Shown: positions 1 to 5,103 of the stretch, piece after piece
How the letters are laid out: the number at the start of each line of letters is the position of its first letter
How positions within the stretch are numbered: the first letter of the stretch is position 1
Made by a program: the position numbers and the translations under genes
Notes under the pieces: model-generated
Database searches by the model: none
What the model was told of the DNA's origin: nothing
Seen by the model: only the letters and a program-made list of their open reading frames with translations
NCBI GenBank assembly: GCA_013696595.1
Contig: JACCYG010000067.1
Span: 1-5,570 of the forward strand
Reading direction: 5' to 3'
Source: Actinomycetota bacterium
GTDB lineage: Bacteria > Actinomycetota > Thermoleophilia > Gaiellales > Gaiellaceae
DNA length: 5,570 bases

Positions 1-2
1 GC

Positions 3-1283
3 CGTGGCCTAGGCGCGTTGGCCGACGACGACGACCGCTGGCCAGGAATCCTTCGGCCATATACGCCGGCCGACGTACTGCGGCTCCGCGGCTCGGTGCA
101 GGTCGAGCACACGCTCGCTCGCCGCGGCGCCGAGCGGCTGTGGCGGGTGATGCACGAGGACGACTACGTGGCGGCGCTCGGCGCGCTGACGGGCGGGCAG
201 GCCGTTCAGATGGTGCGTGCCGGTCTCAAGGCGATCTACCTGTCCGGCTGGCAGGTAGCGGCCGACGCGAATCTGGCGGGCGGCACGTACCCCGACCAGA
301 GCCTCTACCCTGTGAACAGCGTTCCCGCGCTCGTCAAGCGTCTCAACAATGCGCTTCGCCGTGCGGACCAGATCGACTCGGTCGAAGGGGACGGGAAGAT
401 CGACTGGCTCGTCCCGATCGTTGCCGACGCCGAGGCGGGATTCGGGGGGTCGTTGAACGCGTTCGAGCTGATGACGGCGATGATCGAGGCCGGTGCCGCG
501 GGCGTCCACTTCGAGGACCAGCTCGCCTCGGAGAAGAAGTGCGGCCACCTGGGCGGCAAGGTGCTCGTCCCGACGAGGCAGTTCATCCAGACGCTGGTCG
601 CGGCCCGCCTTGCGGCGGACGTCGCGGGCGTCCCGACCGTGCTCGTCGCCCGGACCGACGCGCTCAGCGCGACGCTCCTGACGAGCGACGTCGATGAGCG
701 CGACCGGGAGTTCCTAACCGACGAGCGGACGCCGGAGGGCTTCTTCCGCGTCCGGCCTGGGATCGAGGCGCCGATCGCGCGCTCGCTCGCCTACGCTCCA
801 TACGCCGACGTCCTGTGGTTCGAGACGTCGACGCCGGATCTCGAGCAGGCCCGGATCTTCGCCGAGGCGGTCCACGAGCGCTTCCCCGGGAAGCTCCTCG
901 CGTACAACTGCTCTCCGTCGTTCAACTGGCGGAAGCATCTCGACGACGACGAGATCGCGGGCTTCCAGCGTGAGCTCGGCGCGATGGGCTACCGGTTCCA
1001 GTTCATCACCCTCGCCGGGTTCCACGCGCTGAACGCGTCCATGTTCGAGCTCGCGCACGCATATGCGAAAGAGGGCATGCCGGCCTACGTGCGTCTCCAG
1101 GACCGGGAGTTCGCGCTCGAGGACGCCGGCTACACCGCCACGCGCCATCAGCGCGAGGTCGGCGCGGGATACTTCGACGCCATCACCCAGGCCGTCTCGG
1201 GTGGCGAGAGCTCGACGCTCGCCCTGCGCGGATCGACCGAGGAGGCGCAGTTCGCGTCCGCGGGCGCGGCGCGCGCGAAATGA
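3..1283 (+). CDS. aceA: Isocitrate lyase (5' end incomplete)
   Basis: Isocitrate lyase cleaves isocitrate to glyoxylate and succinate in the cytoplasm, the first step of the glyoxylate shunt used on acetate and fatty acids. Numbering from a TTG at 18, the signature KKCGH lies at residues 173-177 with the catalytic Cys at 175. The Mg-site segment VADAEAGFGG follows V135 with Asp137. NCSPSFNW, QFITLAGFHALN and the C-terminal GYTATRHQREVGAGYFD and GSTEEAQF blocks are all present. The sequence aligns nearly collinearly with M. tuberculosis Icl1, whose catalytic Cys is 191. That offset of 16 means about 15 N-terminal residues are missing if TTG 18 is used. The frame stays open to the left edge and TTG 18 has no good ribosome binding site, so the true start probably lies just upstream of the window. 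The C-terminus carries a short Ala-rich extension beyond the usual end. The stop codon overlaps the next gene as ATGA, implying translational coupling. Function is very secure; the start is not. Confidence 0.97.
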   Translation, partial: RGLGALADDDDRWPGILRPYTPADVLRLRGSVQVEHTLARRGAERLWRVMHEDDYVAALGALTGGQAVQMVRAGLKAIYLSGWQVAADANLAGGTYPDQSLYPVNSVPALVKRLNNALRRADQIDSVEGDGKIDWLVPIVADAEAGFGGSLNAFELMTAMIEAGAAGVHFEDQLASEKKCGHLGGKVLVPTRQFIQTLVAARLAADVAGVPTVLVARTDALSATLLTSDVDERDREFLTDERTPEGFFRVRPGIEAPIARSLAYAPYADVLWFETSTPDLEQARIFAEAVHERFPGKLLAYNCSPSFNWRKHLDDDEIAGFQRELGAMGYRFQFITLAGFHALNASMFELAHAYAKEGMPAYVRLQDREFALEDAGYTATRHQREVGAGYFDAITQAVSGGESSTLALRGSTEEAQFASAGAARAK

Positions 1284-2002
1284 CGATCGGCACGACGAAA
1301 GCGGACGAGATCGCCGTCGAGCTCGAGCAGGCGATCGTCGCCGGCGACATGCCTCCCGGCTCCCTTCTCCGCCAGGAAGACCTCTCCGAGCGCTTCCACG
1401 TCAGTCGGACGCCGGTCCGGGAGGCGCTTCGGCGGCTTGCCGCGCTTGGCCTCGTCTCGTTCGAGCCGAACCGCGGCGTGCGCGTTCGCACGCTCGCCGA
1501 CGACGAGCTCTACCAGGCATTTCTCGTTCGGGCCGAGCTCGAGAGCCTGGCCACCGAGCTGGCCGCTCGCAAGCGAACACCCGCCGACGTGCAGGAGATG
1601 GACGCCGCGCATCGCCGGTTCGCCGGGGTGACCGGCGAAGTTCTTCGTGCGGAGACCGAAGACCGCACGCAGCTCATCTCGGCCTGGGTGCAGGCGAATC
1701 ATTCGTTCCACGACGTCATCTACCGGATCGCCGACGTGCCGATGGTCGAGCGCATCGCCAAGCGCGCCCGGAGGACGTTCTCCGGGCAGGCCGTCTGGGA
1801 AGCCGGGGGTGCCGAGGTCGACGTGCTGTACGAGGCTAACGTTCTCCAGCATCGCGCGATCCGGGAGGCCGTCGCCGCGGGGAGCGCGGCGGGAGCGCGC
1901 GCCCTTGCGCGCGACCATGTCATCTCGTCGTACGAGCTCCTCCTCGCCGTGCGTGCGCACGTCGAGGACCGGTCATCCCGGCCACAGCTGCGCTCGGCCT
2001 AG
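1280..2002 (+). CDS. GntR-family transcriptional regulator, FadR subfamily (FCD domain)
   Basis: A 240-residue DNA-binding regulator. The N-terminal winged helix-turn-helix spans about residues 5-72. Its recognition region VSRTPVREALRRL at 41-53 and the wing RGVRVR are classic GntR features. The C-terminal all-helical FCD ligand domain covers about 78-225. It keeps the expected histidines: H141/H144 in NHSFH, H191 in QHRAI and H213 in RDHV. In this family such residues usually hold a metal that helps bind a small carboxylate. The ATG is formed inside the lyase stop (ATGA, 4-bp overlap), so the two are surely cotranscribed and probably translationally coupled. This context suggests control of the glyoxylate shunt, perhaps autoregulation with a 2-oxo- or hydroxy-acid as effector. 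The ligand and operator cannot be read from the sequence, and the operon promoter lies outside the window. Family assignment is secure; the role is inference. Confidence 0.93.
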   Translation: MTIGTTKADEIAVELEQAIVAGDMPPGSLLRQEDLSERFHVSRTPVREALRRLAALGLVSFEPNRGVRVRTLADDELYQAFLVRAELESLATELAARKRTPADVQEMDAAHRRFAGVTGEVLRAETEDRTQLISAWVQANHSFHDVIYRIADVPMVERIAKRARRTFSGQAVWEAGGAEVDVLYEANVLQHRAIREAVAAGSAAGARALARDHVISSYELLLAVRAHVEDRSSRPQLRSA

Positions 2003-2041
2003 CAAGTCTTGAGAGTGGGCCGAGATGTGTCGTGTCGGCCT
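1993..2041. terminator. Overlapping inverted repeats between convergent genes; possible bidirectional terminator
   Basis: Between the GntR stop (2000-2002) and the stop of the opposing gene (2041-2043) there are two mutually exclusive hairpins. CTCGGCC at 1993-1999 pairs with GGCCGAG at 2018-2024: seven pairs, an extra T-G wobble and a 16-nt loop. GGCCGA at 2018-2023 can instead pair with TCGGCC at 2035-2040: six pairs, 11-nt loop. The centre segment is shared. No T-tract follows in either direction, so this is not a canonical intrinsic terminator. U-less hairpins have been proposed as terminators in high-GC actinobacteria. The convergent position supports a termination role; the sequence alone does not prove it. 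Confidence 0.35.
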
Positions 2042-2844
2042 CAAGCGTCACGAAACGCGCCGCGCGGCGACCAGACTTTGATGCCGGCCTCGTCGTGCGA
2101 CGCCGCAGCGCCCGTCTCTTCGAGCTCGGCGAGTGTCACAGCGGCCTCCCGCCGGCGCCAGCCGAGCGCCGCGCCGAGATCGGCCGCGGACACGTCGCCC
2201 GCGCTCTGGAGGACGGTCGCCGCGAGCCGCCGCCGTGCGTCGTCGGCGGACGGCAGCCGCCGTAACTGAGTACGCCATTGGCGCGCGAAGAGATCGAGTC
2301 GGATCGCCGGCCAGCCGTGCTCCTGCTCGACAATCCCGGCGTGTGTGAGAACCAGGAGGCGTTGGAGGGACTGGAGACCGGCGTCGACGCCCCGCTTGTC
2401 GCTCGTGCTGAGTAGCATCCGAATCTCGGGACCGCAACAGGGCCCATTCTCGAGCACGGCCTCGGCGATCTCGAGCTGGAGGGACGACAAGCCCGCGGCG
2501 CGAAAATCATCGGCTCGCCCGTCCCGCTCCGTGCGTACATAGAGCGAGGAAACGAGCGCGGGGGAGACGAGTGACACAACGCGTGCGAGATGCCTGCCCG
2601 CGCACGCGAGCCTCTCCGCGGGGAGGTCGTCCTTCCAGCGCCACAGGCGGTCCATCTCGGGCGTGAAGGACAGGAACGTTCCAGCGGTGTCGCGCACCGC
2701 CCACTCGACCTCGCGCGCACCGGCGATCGCCTCCCAAAGCGACGGCAGGACGAGATCATCCTTCGGGAAAACGAGCGCGATGCCGACCCGGTCGACGAAG
2801 CCAGCGGCCCCGTTCAGCGAACGTACGCGAGGCGCGGATTCCAT
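2041..2844 (-). CDS. Uncharacterised winged-helix protein, AlkZ-related type
   Basis: A 267-residue cytoplasmic protein starting at the ATG at 2844. The N-terminal part has FVDRVGIALVFP at 16-27 and LPSLWEAIAG at 33-42, then LWRWKDDLP at 67-75. These resemble the opening of proteins annotated as AlkZ-related or winged-helix DNA-binding, a superfamily that includes the interstrand-crosslink glycosylase AlkZ/YcaQ. Two helix-rich winged-helix-like units follow: about 119-190, containing GLSSLQLEIAEAVLENG, and about 198-258, containing DVSAADLGAALGWRRREAAVTLAELEETG. I see no catalytic motif that would prove glycosylase activity, and no signal peptide or membrane segment. The frame stays open another 47 codons upstream to an ATG at 2985, but that Pro/Gly-rich extension is antisense to the Cys-rich ORF and is best ignored. 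It is convergent with the GntR gene and divergent from the Cys-rich ORF. The gene is convincing; the family link rests on memory and is moderate. Confidence 0.85.
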   Translation of the reverse strand: MESAPRVRSLNGAAGFVDRVGIALVFPKDDLVLPSLWEAIAGAREVEWAVRDTAGTFLSFTPEMDRLWRWKDDLPAERLACAGRHLARVVSLVSPALVSSLYVRTERDGRADDFRAAGLSSLQLEIAEAVLENGPCCGPEIRMLLSTSDKRGVDAGLQSLQRLLVLTHAGIVEQEHGWPAIRLDLFARQWRTQLRRLPSADDARRRLAATVLQSAGDVSAADLGAALGWRRREAAVTLAELEETGAAASHDEAGIKVWSPRGAFRDA

Positions 2845-2851
2845 CGAACGG

Positions 2852-2857
2852 AGCGTA
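2852..2857 (-). promoter_or_regulatory. -10-like hexamer TACGCT of a possible leaderless promoter
   Basis: On the minus strand TACGCT (2857 down to 2852) fits the actinobacterial -10 pattern TAnnnT. Its last T lies 8 bases before the ATG at 2844, so transcription would start at or next to the A of the start codon. No Shine-Dalgarno sequence precedes that ATG. Both facts fit a leaderless mRNA for the winged-helix gene. I see no good -35 element, and a six-base match is weak by itself. Confidence 0.35.
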
Positions 2858-3112
2858 GTGCGCACTCTCGTATCCTCGGCCGGCGGTTGCCCACCCGGGA
2901 CCGCGTGCGACCCCGGGAAGATCTGCGTCAACGGCCAGTGCGTCTGTCCCCCCGACCAGCCGCCCTGCGGCGGGGGGTGCTGCAATCCCGGGACAGTCTG
3001 CTGCCTGGGGATAACAGGGCTGCAGAACTGCTGCCCGCCTGAGCTCGTCTGCTGCGAGTCAGGCTGCTGCGAGCCCGGCGGCTCAGTGCTTCATTTCGAA
3101 AGGGGCTCTTAG
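2858..3112 (+). CDS. Small cysteine-rich protein (hypothetical; may be a 3' gene remnant)
   Basis: With a GTG start at 2858 the product is 84 residues with 16 cysteines, all between residues 11 and 71. They comprise six single Cys (11, 17, 23, 28, 30, 37) followed by five CC pairs (41-42, 48-49, 58-59, 65-66, 70-71), spaced by Pro/Gly-rich turns such as NPGTVCC and SGCCEPG. The regular spacing and GC-rich third positions argue that this is real protein-coding sequence. It resembles Cys-rich tracts (CPPG..C, CNG.C) at the ends of secreted bacterial proteins, but there is no signal peptide, lipobox or membrane segment. A GGAG at 2850-2853 is only four bases from the GTG. The frame is open upstream to 2663, but that part is antisense to the winged-helix gene. 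It may be a metal- or disulfide-rich mini-protein, or the surviving tail of a larger exported protein. Its TAG stop shares bases with the TAA of the opposing gene at 3109-3112. The function is unknown. Confidence 0.5.
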   Translation: MRTLVSSAGGCPPGTACDPGKICVNGQCVCPPDQPPCGGGCCNPGTVCCLGITGLQNCCPPELVCCESGCCEPGGSVLHFERGS

Positions 3113-3447
3113 CGGCGGCGGCCGAAGATCCGGCTGAAGATTCCGCCCAGCGGGCCCGGTCGCCAGCGGACGACAGGAGTGTCCTCGTGCTTCGGCAGGT
3201 CTTCGAGCGCCGAAGCCGGGAGGTCGAGCTCGACCCGGTTCGCCCAGATCCCGCTCACGCGCTCCGCTGCGACGAAGCGCTCGCCGCCGAATGACCCGAC
3301 GAGAATCGCGAGCCCGGTGAAGACGTCAGCGGTCGCGTCACCGACGACCCGGCTGACTTGCCCGACAGTTTCGCCGTCGGAGGAAACGACGTCGGCGTCG
3401 GCCTCGATCGCCTTCCACGCGACCTGCACTCCCGCTCTCTCGCTCAC
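3109..3447 (-). CDS. PRC-barrel-like domain protein
   Basis: A 112-residue protein starting at GTG 3447, which overlaps the stop of the upstream gene as GTGA. GGGAAG five bases before the GTG is one of the better ribosome binding sites in the window and supports this start. Residues about 9-76 match the PRC-barrel pattern: ADVVSSDGETVGQVSRVVGD (17-37), DVFTGLAILVG (41-51), ERFVAAERVSGIWANRVELDL (56-76). PRC-barrel domains are small beta folds found in the photosynthetic reaction-centre H subunit, RimM and many stress- or envelope-associated proteins. They generally mediate protein contacts. After a helix (SALEDLPKHED) the protein ends in GGIFSRIFGRRR, short, hydrophobic and strongly basic, which could bind a membrane surface or nucleic acid (inference). 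There is no signal peptide. The longer open frame back to 3768 is Arg-rich and antisense-like, and is rejected. The exact role is unknown; the context links it to the duplicated-module protein. Confidence 0.85.
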   Translation of the reverse strand: MSERAGVQVAWKAIEADADVVSSDGETVGQVSRVVGDATADVFTGLAILVGSFGGERFVAAERVSGIWANRVELDLPASALEDLPKHEDTPVVRWRPGPLGGIFSRIFGRRR

Positions 3448-4100
3448 ACCGACTTCCCGCCGATGCGCCAAACCGGCCCCTGCGTCGCGAAGGGGCGGTC
3501 GTCGGACACGACCCGGACGACGCGGACGCGTCCGGTCATTCCTTCCTCGTCGAGGCGCGCGAGACAGCGGCGCGCCATTCCTGCCGCCGCCCCGTATCCG
3601 ACTCGATGCGCGGCCCGGAAGCGGTACGACCGCGACCCGCCTGCGAGGGTGGGGTTCACGGGAGCGAGCAAGAGTGCGCCGCGCTCGAGGAAATCGCTCG
3701 ACTCGAGATCCACCTGTGCGAAGAGGTGCGACCAGTCCGCCGGAAGCCCTTCCAGCAGAGCGTCCCACTGGGACGCGAGCGCGCCCGGATCCGCGCCCCC
3801 TGCCTCGACCGCCTCGTCTCCGCCCGCCGACTCGACGAGCTCGAGCCGTCCGCCGACTTCGTCCCGGTCGAGCCGGGTGAGAACGCGGCGCACGAGGTCG
3901 GGCGTCGGTTCGGCACCTCGGCCGCGCCGGTCCACGTTCAGCCGGAAGGTCGAGCCGACGCGCCCGGGCGCTGCCGGTCCGAGGAAGAGACCGACGCGGT
4001 CCGCAACGCTCTCGTCATCAGGCGTGAGCGCGAGCCAGGCGCTCTCCCAGCCACGCGGAAGGCCCTGGAGGATCTCGTCCCATTGCGCGGCCAACTTCAC
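3444..4100 (-). CDS. Protein of unknown function with two tandem homologous modules
   Basis: A 218-residue protein from GTG 4100; an ATG at 4136 would add 12 residues but would overlap the divergent E1 alpha start. The chain is an internal duplication. Module 1 is about residues 3-89 and module 2 about 108-195, joined by a Gly/Ala/Asp/Glu-rich linker (90-107). Each module opens with QWD..L.GLP..W (6-18 and 111-123), has a hydrophobic strand ending in a Pro (FLGP, LLAP), an Arg-containing strand, and closes with RR.L.RLD...GR (71-85 and 177-191). After module 2 a conserved-looking tail contains SDDRPFATQGPVWRIGGKSV (199-218). There are no membrane segments, no signal peptide and no catalytic motif I recognise. 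I believe similar proteins occur in Thermoleophilia-type genomes as hypothetical proteins, but cannot confirm this. It is the first gene of a minus-strand operon with the PRC-barrel protein. The gene is well supported; the function is unknown. Confidence 0.82.
   Translation of the reverse strand: MKLAAQWDEILQGLPRGWESAWLALTPDDESVADRVGLFLGPAAPGRVGSTFRLNVDRRGRGAEPTPDLVRRVLTRLDRDEVGGRLELVESAGGDEAVEAGGADPGALASQWDALLEGLPADWSHLFAQVDLESSDFLERGALLLAPVNPTLAGGSRSYRFRAAHRVGYGAAAGMARRCLARLDEEGMTGRVRVVRVVSDDRPFATQGPVWRIGGKSV
3516..3779 (-). repeat. Second copy of the duplicated protein module
   Basis: Encodes residues 108-195, opening with LASQWDALLEGLPADW and closing with RRCLARLDEEGMTGRVRVV. It shares QWD, L, GLP, W, RR, L, RLD and GR positions with copy 1. 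The DNA has diverged well beyond simple repeat level, so the duplication is old. Confidence 0.7.
3834..4094 (-). repeat. First copy of the duplicated protein module
   Basis: Encodes residues 3-89 of the duplicated-module protein, opening with LAAQWDEILQGLPRGW and closing with RRVLTRLDRDEVGGRLELV. It aligns end to end with the second copy with a small gap in the middle. It has drifted further from the pattern than copy 2, for example lacking the NP after the central strand. Confidence 0.7.
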
Positions 4101-4112
4101 GGGCGAGGATGC

Positions 4113-4119
4113 TAGCGTA
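4113..4119. promoter_or_regulatory. Overlapping divergent -10-like elements (TAGCGT / TACGCT)
   Basis: The seven bases TAGCGTA read TAGCGT on the plus strand (4113-4118) and TACGCT on the minus strand (4119-4114), both matching TAnnnT. Plus-strand transcription would begin about 8 bases downstream near A4126, three bases before the E1 alpha GTG at 4129. Minus-strand transcription would begin around 4107-4110, shortly before GTG 4100. Neither start has a Shine-Dalgarno sequence. This arrangement fits a bidirectional promoter with short or no leaders, but no clear -35 elements are visible. Confidence 0.4.
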
Positions 4120-4128
4120 GCCCCCACG

Positions 4129-5103
4129 GTGGCCATAGCCGAGCAGAAGGGGCAGACCCTTTCGCCCGAACGGCTCAAGGAGTTCCTGCGCGAGATGCTC
4201 CTGATCCGCCGCTTCGAGGAGAAGGTCGAGGAGCGCTTCCGAGCGGGCGAGCTGCCCGGGTTCCTCCACGTCGCCATCGGGCAAGAGGCAGTCGCGGTCG
4301 GTGTGTGCCGCGCCCTCGACGACGGCGACGTCATCGCCTCGACCCACCGCGCGCACGGACACACGCTCGCGAAGGGGACGCATCCGAACGAGCTCATGGC
4401 CGAGCTCTACGGAAAGGTCGAGGGCTGCAGCCACGGGTACGGCGGCTCCATGCACCTCTACGACATCGAGCGAGGGAACCTCGGCGCGAACGCCGTCGTC
4501 GGCGGCGGCCTGCCTGCGATCGTCGGCGGCGCGCTCGCGTTCAAGCTGCGCGGCGAGCCGCGTGTCGCCGTTGCCTTCTTCGGCGACGGAGCGACGAACA
4601 TCGGGACGTTCCACGAGTCGCTCAACCTCGCGCAGCTCTGGAAGGTGCCGGCGCTTTTCGTCTGCGAGAACAACCACTACGCGGAGTCGACGCCTGCCAA
4701 GCAGCAGCTTCCGATCGAAGACCTTACGAAGCGCGCCGACGCCTTCGGGATGACCGCGATGACCGTCGACGGCCAGGACGTCGAGGCCGTCTACAAGACG
4801 ACCACGAAGGCGCTCAAGCACGCGCGCGACGGGAAGGGCCCGGTCTTCCTCCTCGCCGAGACCTACCGCTTCACCGGCCACTACGTCGGCGACCCGCAGG
4901 TCTATCGCCCGAAGGAGGAGGCGCGACACCTGCGCGAGACGCAAGACCCGGTCGAGAAGCTGCGTGCGCGCCTCGACGTCTCCGAGGAGGACTGGAACGA
5001 GCTCGACGCCGAGGTGACGGACCTCGTCGAGGGGTCGGTCGAGTTCGCCAAGAACGGCACCGATCCGAAGCCAGAAGACGCGTTGAAGAACGTCTATGCC
5101 TGA
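4129..5103 (+). CDS. Thiamine-diphosphate 2-oxoacid dehydrogenase, E1 component alpha subunit
   Basis: A 324-residue protein from GTG 4129, the usual length for a separate E1 alpha. With E1 beta it decarboxylates a 2-oxoacid (pyruvate, or a branched-chain acid) or cleaves acetoin, and passes the acyl group to lipoyl-E2. The N-terminal helix LLIRRFEEKVEERF leads to GFLHVAIGQEAVAVG and STHRAHGHTLAKG. The thiamine-diphosphate/Mg motif is GDGATN at 152-157 through ENN at 180-182, and the conserved loop TYRFTGHYVGDPQVYR lies near the C-terminal third. Residues around YAESTPAKQQLPIEDL match bacterial pyruvate/acetoin-type E1 alpha proteins better than classic branched-chain ones, by recollection. 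The open frame extends upstream to 3358, but that part is antisense to the minus-strand operon and is not a fusion. There is no Shine-Dalgarno before 4129, and the divergent -10-like element sits just upstream. The stop overlaps E1 beta by 8 bp. The family is secure; the substrate is unresolved. Confidence 0.95.
   Translation: MAIAEQKGQTLSPERLKEFLREMLLIRRFEEKVEERFRAGELPGFLHVAIGQEAVAVGVCRALDDGDVIASTHRAHGHTLAKGTHPNELMAELYGKVEGCSHGYGGSMHLYDIERGNLGANAVVGGGLPAIVGGALAFKLRGEPRVAVAFFGDGATNIGTFHESLNLAQLWKVPALFVCENNHYAESTPAKQQLPIEDLTKRADAFGMTAMTVDGQDVEAVYKTTTKALKHARDGKGPVFLLAETYRFTGHYVGDPQVYRPKEEARHLRETQDPVEKLRARLDVSEEDWNELDAEVTDLVEGSVEFAKNGTDPKPEDALKNVYA

Noticed and set aside
21..32. Short GAC trinucleotide run (four Asp codons)
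   Set aside because: It lies within the aceA reading frame as an acidic stretch; too short and too common in GC-rich genes to be a meaningful repeat.
1148..1960. A 270-codon minus-strand frame opposite the GntR gene and the end of aceA
   Set aside because: It is antisense to two secure genes and shows no family motif; long shadow frames are expected at this GC content.
2845..2985. 47-codon N-terminal extension of the winged-helix protein
   Set aside because: It is Pro/Gly/Gln-rich and antisense to the Cys-rich tract; the conserved-looking protein begins after the ATG at 2844.
3448..3768. 107-codon N-terminal extension of the PRC-barrel protein
   Set aside because: It is Arg/Gly/Pro-rich, overlaps the duplicated-module gene in another frame, and GTG 3447 has a proper ribosome binding site and stop-start overlap.
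3358..4128. Possible N-terminal fusion domain upstream of E1 alpha in the same frame
   Set aside because: This part is Arg/Ser/Pro-rich, antisense to the two well-supported minus-strand genes, and E1 alpha is already full length from GTG 4129.
4101..4397. N-terminal extension of the duplicated-module protein up to 4397 (or 4136)
   Set aside because: The extension to 4397 is antisense to E1 alpha and has shadow-like Ser/Arg/Pro composition. The ATG at 4136 is possible but would overlap the E1 alpha start and the -10-like element.
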